Origin: CAWGYT01 sp963826795
GTDB lineage: Bacteria; Planctomycetota; Planctomycetia; Pirellulales; Pirellulaceae
Length of the DNA stretch: 64,000 nt
Direction: 5' to 3'
NCBI GenBank assembly: GCA_963826795.1
Contig: CAWGYT010000022.1
Span: forward strand, 84,717-148,716
The stretch's first letter is position 1. Every line of letters starts with the position of its first letter. This document shows, piece by piece, positions 1 to 11,310 of this stretch. The notes below the pieces were generated by a model. That model saw only the letters and a list, made by a program, of their open reading frames with translations. It was not told where the DNA came from and made no database searches. The position numbers and the translations under genes were made by a program.

Positions 1-406
1 GAATGCAACCCTGACTGATACCTGTGACAATTTGTTCCAGCACGTCGGGATCGTCGTGCGACATGGCGACGTAATCCAGAAAGAACAGCGGCTCGGCGCC
101 GCAACAGATCGCGTCGTTGACACTCATCGCGACCAGATCGATGCCGACGGTATGGTGCGTCTTGGCCTGAGTCGCAATTTTCAGTTTGGTGCCCACGCCA
201 TCGGTGCAAGAAACCAGGACCGGGTCGTCGTAGGTCCGACGAAAGAGAGGACTGCGGAAGTCCAACTGAAACAAACCGGCGAAGCCGCCGTCCAGCTTCA
301 TCACGCGGGGCGAGAACGTGCGATGCATCAACTGAGGCAACCGAGCCATCGATTGCTGATAGACGTCCAGGTCGACGCCCGCACTCTTGTAGGTTGCCTT
401 GGCCAT
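1..406 (-). CDS. purM: Phosphoribosylformylglycinamidine cyclo-ligase (AIR synthase), N-terminal part
   Basis: The minus strand from 406 down to the window edge translates without a stop into about 135 residues that match the start of PurM, which closes the imidazole ring of FGAM to form AIR in de novo purine synthesis in the cytoplasm. Visible family features are the opening 'TYKSAGVDLD', the nucleotide-binding 'DGVGTKLKIA' and 'VGIDLVAMSVNDAICCGAEP' followed by 'LFFLDY'. The ATG at 404-406 gives the usual length upstream of these motifs. No clear Shine-Dalgarno site precedes it. The C-terminal two thirds lie outside the window. Identification rests on motif recognition and is firm. Confidence 0.93.
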   Translation of the reverse strand, partial: MAKATYKSAGVDLDVYQQSMARLPQLMHRTFSPRVMKLDGGFAGLFQLDFRSPLFRRTYDDPVLVSCTDGVGTKLKIATQAKTHHTVGIDLVAMSVNDAICCGAEPLFFLDYVAMSHDDPDVLEQIVTGISQGCI

Positions 407-435
407 GCAGGTTACTTGGATGCGAAGAAAATCGG

Positions 436-465
436 ATTCTACGGGTCCGCACGAGCGATTGTCAA
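436..465 (-). promoter_or_regulatory. Probable sigma-70 promoter of purM
   Basis: On the minus strand a perfect -35 box TTGACA (460-465) is followed after 18 bases by TAGAAT (436-441), five of six matches to the -10 consensus. The predicted start of transcription is about 20 bases upstream of the purM ATG, leaving a very short leader without an obvious ribosome site. This is a sequence match only. The rest of the 379-base divergent gap between purM and glgX (407-785) holds nothing else I recognise; a weak TTGAAG near 723 could serve glgX. Confidence 0.5.
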
Positions 466-785
466 CTAAGCTTTCCTGGTCCGATGCCGGGTGAATTACA
501 CTTGCTCGGGCAATTGTGCCGATTTGCCGAATTAGACTGAACCACGGGGGAACTCAAGACCGTCATTTGCCGCATGACACGACCGAATTGCACGCCGACC
601 GAAGCAGCAAACCTTTCGAAGGCAGCACTGATTTCCCAGAAGTTGCCACGCGAAAACGGGTCTGCAGTTTTTTGTGCGATTTGGTTCACAGCCCAATCGG
701 CAGGGTGAAATCGGGTGTTATCTTGAAGCTCTTCGCTGTTGAGCCTTCATAACCATTCACCTGTGACAATGATGGGTCTTGCAAG

Positions 786-2893
786 ATGCTGATGGCACAT
801 CCTCATCCTGAACTTCAATTCACACACCTTCTGCCGTACGGCGCCTTGATCCATGATCGAGGCGTTCAGTTCGTCGTTTTCAGTCGTAACGCGACCGCGA
901 TGCGACTCTTGTTTTATGACAATCCCGATGACATGGAACCGTGCGAGATCATTCCGTTCGATTCCGGCACGGATCGGTGGGGGGACATTTGGAGTGTGTT
1001 TGTGCCCAACGCCGGGCCCGGGCAGCTCTATCACTTCCAGGCCGATGGTCCCTTCGATCCGCTCAACGGACACCGCTTCGACAGCCAAGCCCGACTGATC
1101 GACCCGTATGCCAAGGCGTTAAGCCGGCAAGTTCCTGCCCAGCGACGACGGCATCATCCGTCCGCCAAAATGCGTCGTGATGGACGACTACTTCGATTGG
1201 GAGGGCGACCGACATCTTCGCCGCGACCTTTCGGAAACGATCATTTACGAAATGCATGTCCGCGGTTTCACGATGGACGAGTCCAGCGGCGTGCAATATC
1301 CGGGGACGTACCTGGGCGTGATCGAAAAGATCCCGTATCTCAAGTCACTGGGCGTCACGGCCGTCGAACTGATGCCGGTCCACGAGTTTCCGATTCACAG
1401 CGTGGACGGCAAGCCGCTGGAACGCCCCAACTATTGGGGATACGATCCGATGGCGTTCTTCGCGCCGCACCGGGGTTATGCCGTCGGGCTCGGCAACCCG
1501 GGCGCAGGTCATCGAGTTCAAGCAGATGGTCAAGGCCCTGCACCAGGCGGGCATCGAAGTCATCTTGGACGTCGTTTTCAACCACACGTGCGAAGGCAAT
1601 GAACTGGGTCCGACGCTCAGCTTCAAGGGGCTGGAAAACAGTGTCTACTACATGCTGGAGCACGGCGGCAGTACTACAAGAACTTTTCCGGCTGCGGCAA
1701 CACCGTCAACGGCAATCATCCGATTGTCCGCGAGATGATCTTCCACTGCCTGCGGCATTGGGTTCACAACTACCATATCGACGGCTTCCGCTTCGATCTG
1801 GCCTCGATTCTCAGCCGCGACCGGCAAGGCCACCTGGTTCCCAATCCGCCGCTGGTCGAGGCGATTGCCGAGGACCCGTTGCTGGCCGATACCAAGATCA
1901 TCGCCGAGGCCTGGGACGCGGCCGGCGCCTATCAAGTCGGCTCGTTCGGCAGTCTGCGCTGGGCGGAATGGAACGGACGCTACCGCGACGACATGCGGCG
2001 CTTCTGGCGGGGCGATCCCGGGATGCTCGGGCCGCTCGCCACGCGTCTGGCGGGCTCCAGCGATCTGTACGAGCCCGGCGGGCGGCATCCGTACCACAGC
2101 ATCAACTTCATCACGTCCCACGACGGCTTCACGTTGAACGACCTGGTCAGCTACAACGACAAGCACAACGAGGCCAATGGCGAAGGCAATCGGGACGGCG
2201 ACAACAACAACTACAGCTACAACTACGGGGTCGAGGGACCGACGCGGCATCGAGGCATCGAACCGCACCCGGATTCGCCAGATCAAAAACATGCTGGCCA
2301 CGCTGATGCTCAGCCAAGGCGTCCCGATGATCGTCTCCGGCGACGAGTGCCGGCGAACGCAACACGGCAACAACAACGCCTATTGCCAGGACAACGAAAT
2401 CTCCTGGTTCAACTGGGACCTTGTCACCGAGCACGCCGAAGTCCTCCGTTTCGTCCAGGCGCTGATGCGATTCCGCCGAGACCAACCGACGGTGCGACGC
2501 AAACGGTTTTTCAGCGGCAAGCCCACACGCAGCGGCCTGTCGGATGTAAACTGGTACAGCCATTTGGGAACGGCCGTTGACTGGGCGAACGATGACCGCT
2601 GTATGATCTGCCTCTTCACCGCACCCACGCCGGACAAAGAGAGTCTCGACGCGGGGCGCGACGTGTTGGTCATGGTCAATAACTCGCACGAGTCACAGCC
2701 GTTCTTGGTGCCGCCGATCGCCAAGAGCACGTCCTGGCGGCTGGCCTTCGACACGGCCGCCACGTCGCCTCTGGATGCCTTTCCCGAAGGAGACGGACCG
2801 CCTTTGACGAAGTCCGGGTCGTTCCGGATGACCGAGCGGTCGCTGCGGTGCTATGTCGCGGCCGACGGCATCGACAAACGGCTCACGCGTTAG
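786..2893 (+). CDS. glgX: Glycogen debranching enzyme GlgX (isoamylase family GH13), split by frameshifts
   Basis: This is an isoamylase-type enzyme that hydrolyses alpha-1,6 branches of glycogen or limit dextrins. The N-terminal CBM48-like part (frame of 786) runs to about 1125. The catalytic barrel then appears in other frames: 'YEMHVRGFT', 'VILDVVFNHT', the nucleophile region 'DGFRFDLASIL', the acid/base 'IIAEAWDAAGAYQVG' and 'FITSHDGFTLNDLVSYNDKH'. The C-terminal part 'NEISWFNWDL' ends at 2893. Frame changes occur near 1125 (apparent extra C), 1488 (extra G in GGG), 1665 and 2240. All family motifs are present and in order, so the gene was probably intact and the breaks look like sequence errors, though true decay cannot be excluded. 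The helicase gene starts 45 bases downstream, suggesting co-transcription. Confidence 0.85.
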
Positions 2894-2938
2894 CCATCCG
2901 CCGTCCTCGCGGGTAACCATCCCCCAAGGAGCTGTGAC

Positions 2939-5224
<2,286 letters not shown>

Positions 5225-5256
5225 ACTTCTTCTCCAATCGGAGCAGGACCCAGATG

Positions 5257-5369
5257 CCCGCCGCTTGCCGGCGGGAGTCTCAGGTTCGTGGGAGCCCCGC
5301 CGCTTGCCGGCGGGAGTCTCAGGCTCGTGGGAGCGCCCGCCGCTTGCCGGCGGGAGTCTCAGGCTCGTC
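5257..5369. repeat. Three direct copies of a 38-40-base hairpin repeat
   Basis: Three near-identical units start at about 5257, 5296 and 5336. Each contains the inverted repeat cccgccg...cggcggg around a 4-5-base centre, followed by gagtctcagg and ctcgtgggag or a variant. They fill the gap between the convergent ends of the helicase (stop 5224) and the SDR gene (stop 5371). A bidirectional terminator or a REP-type element are both possible. There is no T-tract, so a simple intrinsic terminator is uncertain. Confidence 0.75.
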
Positions 5370-5370
5370 G

Positions 5371-6198
5371 CTACAGCGATTCCTCGCCGGTGCGTGTTGG
5401 ATTCCGTCCCGCGAAGGGGAATTGCTCCAGCTCCATCACCGTCCCTGAGAACGGCCGTGAACGCTCGCTGATCCAGAAGGTGATCACTGAGGCAACTTCG
5501 GCGGGGCGAGTCATTCGGCCACTGGGGATTTCGATTTCGCTGAGTGTTTCGGGCCAGCCCGGCGGGAGTCCGTCGCGAATCTTCGTCTCGTACTCGTTCT
5601 CGGTCAGGACCCAGCCGACGTTGAAATGGAAGACACGCACGTGGCGCGGCCCCAAGGCGTCGGCCAGGTTCTTGGAGAGCGTCAGCAGGGCCCCTTTGGA
5701 GGCGCTGTAGGCCAGCAGGTTTCGCTCGCCGCCTAACGCATTGACGGACCCGATATTGGCGATCGCCCCGGACGATTGGATCAGATGAGGCAGTGCCGCC
5801 TGGGTCAACAGCAGCGGGGCTCGCGCGTTGACCGCCATCACGCGGTCGAACAGCTCGGCATCGGTTGAGTCCAGATCGGACCGGACGACGAAGGCCGCGT
5901 TGTTCACGACGGCGTCCAGTCGCCCGAACGCGTTGATCGCCGCCGTCACCAACCGCTGGGGAGCTGCCGGGTCGGCCAAGTCATCCGGATGAAAGACGGC
6001 GCGATCGTCGCCCAGCTGATCGACCAAGGCCTTCCCTCGCTGGATGTCGCGGCCGTGGACAAGTACCTTTCCGCCCTGCTGGACACAGGCCTCGGCGATC
6101 GCACGCCCGATTCCTGTCGTGCTGCCCGTCACCAGAATCACTTTGCCAGCCAACATCGTGGGATGGCTCCCGTGGTTCGCGATCTCTTCCTGGTTCAT
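5371..6198 (-). CDS. Short-chain dehydrogenase/reductase (SDR)
   Basis: Classical SDR of about 275 residues, an NAD(P)-dependent oxidoreductase of unknown substrate. It shows the cofactor motif 'VTGSTTGIGRA', the structural 'NNAA' and the catalytic 'YSASK' pair with an upstream Ser ('IGSVNALGG'). The start chosen is the ATG at 6196-6198, which overlaps the TGA of the upstream ROK kinase as ATGA, a strong sign of translational coupling. The start gives an extra 14 residues ahead of a second Met at the usual SDR start ('MLAGKVILVTG'), so that internal start is also possible. The longer open frame to 6225 overlaps the ROK coding end and is less likely. Co-expression with the ROK kinase suggests a role in sugar or polyol metabolism, but this is inference. 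Confidence 0.88.
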   Translation of the reverse strand: MNQEEIANHGSHPTMLAGKVILVTGSTTGIGRAIAEACVQQGGKVLVHGRDIQRGKALVDQLGDDRAVFHPDDLADPAAPQRLVTAAINAFGRLDAVVNNAAFVVRSDLDSTDAELFDRVMAVNARAPLLLTQAALPHLIQSSGAIANIGSVNALGGERNLLAYSASKGALLTLSKNLADALGPRHVRVFHFNVGWVLTENEYETKIRDGLPPGWPETLSEIEIPSGRMTRPAEVASVITFWISERSRPFSGTVMELEQFPFAGRNPTRTGEESL

Positions 6199-7175
6199 TG
6201 GCCGTCCACGCGATGCTGGACCCACGCCGCCGCGCCCATGACACCCGAATCATTGCCGAGCTTGGCGGGCACGACTTCGAACGTCCCCACAAAACTGGGC
6301 ATCACGCGTTTCTCGGCCGACGACTTGACCGGACCCACGAACAGATCCGGCATCGCCTCGACCAGTCCGCCGCCCAGAATGATTCGCTCGGGCAGCAACA
6401 GATTCACCAGATTGCCGACGGCGATTCCGATCTGGCGCGCCGCATTCCGCACGATCTCGCGAATTCGCTCGTCGCCATTGGCAATGGACTCACTGAGTGC
6501 CTTGCTGCGGATCCGCGCCAGATCCGTCCCGTAATGCTTCATCATGTAAGGAGCCTCGCCGCGGTAGGCGGCCTGGATGACGGCGGCCGAGATCGCCAAG
6601 CGACTCGCGACGGCCTCCAAACAGCCTCGTCGGCCGCAACCGCAGAGCGGTCCGCCGGGAGCCACTTGCATGTGCCCCACCTCCATGCAGGAACCGGTGC
6701 GTCCCCGGATGACTTCTCCGTCGTAAACGCACCCGCCGCCAATCCCCGTCCCGGGAAACACGCCCAGCACACAGCGGCAATCGCGGCCCGCCCCGAATCG
6801 ATACTCGCCGTACACACCTGCGTCGACATCATTCAAAATCTCAACGGGACAAGAAAACTCCTTTTCGAGCGCTGCCTTGATGGGCACGTTCTTCCAGCCC
6901 AGATTCGGCGCATCCAGAATCACGCCGCGATCCAAGTCGAGCGGCCCGGGGCAGCCGATGCCGATCCCCGCCAGTTCGTTCGAGCCGACCTTCAGTTGAT
7001 TCAACGCACCTCGAATCGTTTCGAAGATCCGACTCTGGCCCACTTCCGAACCCTGGTGGCCACGCGTCTTTTCTCGGTTGCGACTGAGTGCATTGAACTC
7101 GCCATCAAAGACTTGGCAGAGCATCTTCGTTCCGCCGAGATCAAAACCGATCCAAACTCGTTTGTCGACAGTCAT
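6195..7175 (-). CDS. ROK-family sugar kinase (glucokinase-like)
   Basis: Sugar kinase of about 326 residues that would phosphorylate glucose or a related sugar with ATP. Visible are the phosphate-binding 'IGFDLGGTK', 'LNDVDAGVYGE' (catalytic Asp region), 'PGTGIGGG' and the ROK zinc site 'EVGHMQVAPGG' followed by 'CGCGRRGCLEA', which supplies His and three Cys. The ATG at 7175 places the ATP loop near residue 10 as in the family. An in-frame TTG at 7223 would add 16 unlikely residues. The gene ends in an ATGA overlap with the SDR gene. The exact sugar cannot be told from sequence. Confidence 0.9.
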   Translation of the reverse strand: MTVDKRVWIGFDLGGTKMLCQVFDGEFNALSRNREKTRGHQGSEVGQSRIFETIRGALNQLKVGSNELAGIGIGCPGPLDLDRGVILDAPNLGWKNVPIKAALEKEFSCPVEILNDVDAGVYGEYRFGAGRDCRCVLGVFPGTGIGGGCVYDGEVIRGRTGSCMEVGHMQVAPGGPLCGCGRRGCLEAVASRLAISAAVIQAAYRGEAPYMMKHYGTDLARIRSKALSESIANGDERIREIVRNAARQIGIAVGNLVNLLLPERIILGGGLVEAMPDLFVGPVKSSAEKRVMPSFVGTFEVVPAKLGNDSGVMGAAAWVQHRVDGQ

Positions 7176-7244
7176 CGTGATTTTTCCGCAAGCGGAAAGC
7201 CTTCGTCCGCGGTTGATTGACAAGCGTCGGATTATGCCGAATTC

Positions 7245-8378
7245 TCAAGCTCCACGCCAGCCACCTCGCGGAGATCCGTTGCGGCCGTTCGCGTCCATCT
7301 CTCCCGGCAGCTCGCCTCCCACTCGGCTCTGGTGCCACTGCGCTCCTAACATCAGGCAATTGATTCCCGAACCAATTCCCAGCATCGCGATTTTCGCATT
7401 CGGCTGGACGACGCCACCTTGCAGGCCCAACGCCAGCGTCATCGGCAGCGCGACCGAGCCCGTGTTGCCGAGCCAAGGAAAGGTCGCGAAGTCGAGCTCG
7501 AGTTCGATTCCCATCGCTTCGAGCATCAGCTTGCGATGCGCCGCGCCGACTTGATGGCAGAAGACACGGTTCAGATCGCTGCGAGTCCAACCGATTTCCG
7601 CCAGGAACGATTCGAACGTCGTCGCCCCCAGCGCGATCCCCTCCCGCATCAACGCCTCGGAATCCGTTGCCATCAGCGGCTGCATCCCGGCCGCCACCGC
7701 CTCGTCCCGGCCGCTTTGACACAACGTGTGATACGCCGTGTGGGCTCGATACGTCCCGCCGACCAACGCATTCCCGGTCTCACTCAACTCCCGATCGACC
7801 AGCAGCACCGCGCAGCTGCCCGAGCCGATCGTCAACGACGCCACGGCCAGTTTGATCTGACTCCGCGTCAACGTCACGTCGGAATTCAGCGCCGCAATCG
7901 TGGTCTCCAGCAGATGGCGACTGTCTTCCGTGCCAACCACCAACCCGGCTCGAATCTGCCCGAGTTCAATCATGTTGGCGACCTGCATCATGCCGCTCAA
8001 CAGACCCAGGCATGCGTTCGAGACGTCGTGAATCAAACAGTCCGGCCGCAGCCCCAAGGCATGATGAACGCGACAGGCCGTCGCCGGCTCCAGATGGTCC
8101 CGGCAAACGGAACCATGGACCAATGCGCCGATCTGACCGCGATCGAGACCCGACGATTCGAGGGCCAACTCGCAGCTCTCGATGCTCTTGTCGCTGGGTA
8201 GCATGCCGGCCGGCCAAATTCGACGCTGCTCGATCCCCGTGATCAACGCCAAACGCCCCTCGGGAAGGCGCAGTCGCTGGTACAACGGCGCGAGCTCCCG
8301 CTCAATCTGGTCGCTCGTCACGATCTCCGACGGGAGACAGTAGCCCAGCGCTTCGAAACAGGTCCTCGTAAACCGCAT
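7245..8378 (-). CDS. 3-oxoacyl-ACP synthase III-like condensing enzyme (OleA-like)
   Basis: Thiolase-fold KAS III protein of 377 residues. The Cys-His-Asn triad is readable: Cys123 in 'SNACLGLLSG', His275 in 'VFCHQVGAAH' and Asn305 in 'LGNTGSVALP'. The 'SNACLG' context resembles OleA, which condenses two acyl chains head to head in long-chain olefin synthesis, more than the initiating FabH, but I cannot settle this without alignment. No oleB, oleC or oleD gene is adjacent; the SDR two genes downstream is not obviously OleD. The ATG at 8378 has GAGG a few bases upstream. The gap to the ROK gene is 69 bases, so a three-gene transcript is possible. The last 25 or so residues are Gly/Arg-rich and atypical. 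Confidence 0.85.
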   Translation of the reverse strand: MRFTRTCFEALGYCLPSEIVTSDQIERELAPLYQRLRLPEGRLALITGIEQRRIWPAGMLPSDKSIESCELALESSGLDRGQIGALVHGSVCRDHLEPATACRVHHALGLRPDCLIHDVSNACLGLLSGMMQVANMIELGQIRAGLVVGTEDSRHLLETTIAALNSDVTLTRSQIKLAVASLTIGSGSCAVLLVDRELSETGNALVGGTYRAHTAYHTLCQSGRDEAVAAGMQPLMATDSEALMREGIALGATTFESFLAEIGWTRSDLNRVFCHQVGAAHRKLMLEAMGIELELDFATFPWLGNTGSVALPMTLALGLQGGVVQPNAKIAMLGIGSGINCLMLGAQWHQSRVGGELPGEMDANGRNGSPRGGWRGA

Positions 8379-9092
8379 GCGTGCCTCGCTTCCGTCCTCC
8401 GATCAAGCCTTTCGCCGGGGATCGGCGCCGCATCCGTGTCGGCCGGTCCCCGTCACGCCACGTCCTGGACGCCCGCGAGGGCTCAGCATACTGGCCGGAC
8501 GAGCGATCGTAAACCCGTCGCTGCGAGTCACTTAAGCCACGGTCCCGGGGAACGCTTGGCGGCCCGAGCCGGCGCTGACGACCAGCGTGGCGCGGGAACG
8601 ACACGCCCGCACGTCGATCAAAAGCTCGCGTGCATCGTCAGCAGAGCTGTCGCAGGATGTGGGGTCCCGACCCGATCCGACCGCAAAATATATGATTCTT
8701 CTTGCGACTCACCCACGGTTCGATACCCTCTGATTGACTTACATCTTTTCGCAAAGGACACCATACCAGGGCATCGGAAGGGAATTCCACTCGAGGTCGC
8801 GGCTGGCTTGGATAAGCCCGCTCGCGGCCGGCCACCTGCGAACCGTCATGGACGACGGGTTGTCCTCGATCGCGATCTCGCGTTCGTATGCAGCTCTTCG
8901 CTCGGGACCAACCGCTCGCTCCCTGGACTGGCCGCGAAGGACGCTTCGCAGCCATCCGACATCGGAGCTCGCGGGGACGTCGACGGACTCACGGTGACGG
9001 ACTCGCCCGTGGACCTTCTTTCCGCTGCCTGGCAGGACAACAAGGGAATGGTTCCTGAAACGAGATTATCTGGAGCGAAAAGGAGTTATCGC
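8379..9092. other. 714-base intergenic region, divergent, no gene recognised
   Basis: This gap separates the divergent KAS III-like gene and the amidotransferase-like gene. One plus-strand frame is open from 8436 into the downstream gene, but its translation is Arg/Ala-rich and unlike any protein I know, whereas the gene at 9093 has its own ribosome site. There is an AT-richer stretch at about 8685-8765, including TTGACT near 8740, which might carry the promoter. No RNA gene or clear repeat was seen. Confidence 0.5.
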
Positions 9093-9839
9093 ATGCCCAA
9101 GAAGCCTCTGATCGGATTGAACACGGATTTTGTGGCCGCGACCCACGATCGTCCAGCGTATTCGCTGGTCTGCGCGGGCTACTACGACGGAATTGTGGCG
9201 GCTGGTGGTATCCCTGTGATGGTCCCTCCGATCGAGGATGTGGACGACCTTTCGGCAATTCTCGACCAGCTGGATGGATTCGTGCTGGTGGGTGGCCGAG
9301 ATCTCGATCCACGCAACGACGGCTTCATGTTGCATCCGTCGGTTCGTCCCATGGATCCTCGCCGGGAGCAGTTCGATCGTGCTCTCTGCCAAATGCTCTG
9401 CGACCGCCGAATCCCGATGTTTGGCATTGGGGCGGGCATGCAACTGCTGAATCTGACGATGGGCGGCAACCTGTTTCTCCATATTCCGGAGGATCTGCCC
9501 AAAGCGATTCCCCACAAAGATCTGCACGATCCGTCCCATCGGCACGGGCTTGTGGTTGAGCCCAATTCGGTGATGGAGCGGGTCTATGGCGACGGCGAAG
9601 TCCGCGTGAATTCGATGCACCACATGGCGATCGACGAGGTCGCTCCGGGTTTCGTCGTCACCGCCCGTTGCCCGGACGGCGTCATCGAAGCGATCGAATC
9701 GCGAATTGGCGACTGGTTCGCGTTGGGGACGCAATTCCATCCGGAAGCCGCGTCGGCCTCGGCCCTCGATGTTCGGATCTTCGAGGAGTTCATTGACGCG
9801 ATTCACGGCGCGCCGATCGAGATGCGCATGGTCGCCTAG
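9093..9839 (+). CDS. Class I glutamine amidotransferase-like protein (peptidase C26 family) lacking the nucleophile Cys
   Basis: This 248-residue protein has the fold signature of the gamma-glutamyl-GABA hydrolase (PuuD-like) family: 'PLIGLNTDF' at the start, 'DGFVLVGGRDLDP', 'GMQLLNLTMGG' and the terminal 'GTQFHPEA'. The nucleophile elbow, usually G-I-C-R-G-M-Q, reads G-I-G-A-G-M-Q, so residue 113 is Gly instead of Cys. The partner His216 and Glu218 are kept. Hydrolase activity by the normal mechanism is therefore not expected; a binding or regulatory role, or a distinct chemistry, is possible. The ATG at 9093 follows a strong AAAAGGAG. The gene is uninterrupted. Confidence 0.85.
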   Translation: MPKKPLIGLNTDFVAATHDRPAYSLVCAGYYDGIVAAGGIPVMVPPIEDVDDLSAILDQLDGFVLVGGRDLDPRNDGFMLHPSVRPMDPRREQFDRALCQMLCDRRIPMFGIGAGMQLLNLTMGGNLFLHIPEDLPKAIPHKDLHDPSHRHGLVVEPNSVMERVYGDGEVRVNSMHHMAIDEVAPGFVVTARCPDGVIEAIESRIGDWFALGTQFHPEAASASALDVRIFEEFIDAIHGAPIEMRMVA

Positions 9840-10022
9840 CCGACTCGCGGACACGGGCGTTCACGCCCACCGCGATCACGTTTCCTGTCACCGGCCCGCC
9901 GCCGAAGTTCCCGAGGCCGGTGTCGCTTGCCGGCTGCCAGTTGTCCGTTCCGGCGTCACGTCCGGCGCGGCCAACTGGCGGCTGAGCACCTTGAATTCGC
10001 GACCGCAAGCCTAGGACGACCC

Positions 10023-11274
10023 ATGGCCACCCACTCGGTTCCGGCGCGCACGTTCGTTGGCCTTCAGCTTGACGCCCGCCGGCATCGGTTATTCGGTGCG
10101 CTCGTCCGCCTGTGGGGATTCGGGCTGCAGGCGGTGCCCGATGTCGTGGCGGCTGCGCGCGTGAGTCATCCCCACCTCGAAGCGCTATTCGAGACGCCGC
10201 AGGACCCAGGCGACCGACGCGCGAGCGATCGCCGTCCCAGCGGTGAACTGGCCGAACTTGCCGCCGCCGCGATCGGTTCATTGCTTGCCAAATCGCGCGG
10301 AACCCGCAAGTTTGCGAGCGGTCGGCCTGCTCGATTGCGGCCGTTGGCGGACCGACTCGCTGGGCACGTGGGATTTTCAACCTCAGTGTGATACCGCCCT
10401 CCTGGCAAAGCTCGGGGGAATGACGGTGATCGACGACTTCCCAGGGCGCGATCGAGCCCACGGGGGGCGCGGCGGGCCGTGCGCCGCGGCCGGCATTTGG
10501 TTGTTGTTGGCCGATCGCGGGGTCATGCCTGGGCGAATGATCCGAGCCGTCGTCGATCTGGATGCGGCCGCCCACCTGTTCCTGCTGCCGCCTCGGCAAG
10601 CCGTCCAACTGCCAGGCCACCTCAGCTGCGTCGGCCTGGGCCCGGCCCTCGCCCTGCTGGACGCGATCACGGCGCGAATCATCCCGGGGCAAACGCGGTT
10701 CGATCCGGCCGAACAACAGGTCGTACAGGCCCGAAAAGTTCCCGATCTCCTCCGCGAATGGGACCGCTGCCTGCCCCTGCTGGGACAAACCTGGTCTCCG
10801 CTGCCGCCGGACACCGAGCGATTGCTGGCGTGCCTGGACGACTGGTCCGAGCCGCTCGATCAACGCCCGCTGGACGTGCTGTGTACCGCCATCCACTGGG
10901 TCGCCGACCGGATTGCCAGCTACCTCCGACACCACCTGCCGCGATCGCAGCCCGTCGGTCAATTGATCCTGGCCGGCCCGCTGCGACATCACGCCTTCCT
11001 GGTCCGCCAACTCAAACACAACCTGCCCGAGCTCGAAATCAGCCTGGTCGATCATCACGGAGGAACCGGCGAGTCGTGGCAAGCCATCGCCGCGGCCCTC
11101 CTGGCCTGCCTGCACGTCGATCAGATCCCCACCAATTCCTATGCCTTGACCGGCACCGACACCCCGCGCATCCTGGGTCGCATCACGCCCGGACCACCCG
11201 GCAATTGGCACCGGGTCCTGGCCGACATGGCCCAAACCCTGCCCGAGAAGATGACGCTTCGCAGCGCGATCTGA
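10023..11274 (+). CDS. Divergent anhydro-N-acetylmuramic acid kinase-like protein, one frameshift
   Basis: Two overlapping frames (10023 to about 10290, then to 11274) together match the AnmK outline, a sugar kinase that recycles 1,6-anhydroMurNAc from peptidoglycan. Recognisable pieces are 'FVGLQLDARR', 'DTALLAKLGGMTVIDDF' with a GG.GGP turn, 'VVDLDAAAHL', 'LILAGPLRHHAFLVRQL' and the terminal 'LTGTDTPRILGRITPG'. The family's N-terminal ATP loop (G-T-S-x-D-G) is replaced by 'QLDARRH', and the 'DTGPGN' catalytic loop reads 'VGLGPAL'. The protein is thus probably not an active kinase. The frame change near 10290 may be a sequence error. The start at 10023 is the first ATG consistent with the homologous region, with no clear ribosome site. 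Repeat array 1 begins 36 bases after the stop. Confidence 0.55.
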
Positions 11275-11310
11275 AGTGTGACGAGATTCGGCGGTCGGAT
11301 AAAGCTTCCC

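Noticed and set aside
32..469. 145-residue plus-strand ORF at the left edge
   Set aside because: It is the antisense shadow of purM, whose motifs are unmistakable on the minus strand.
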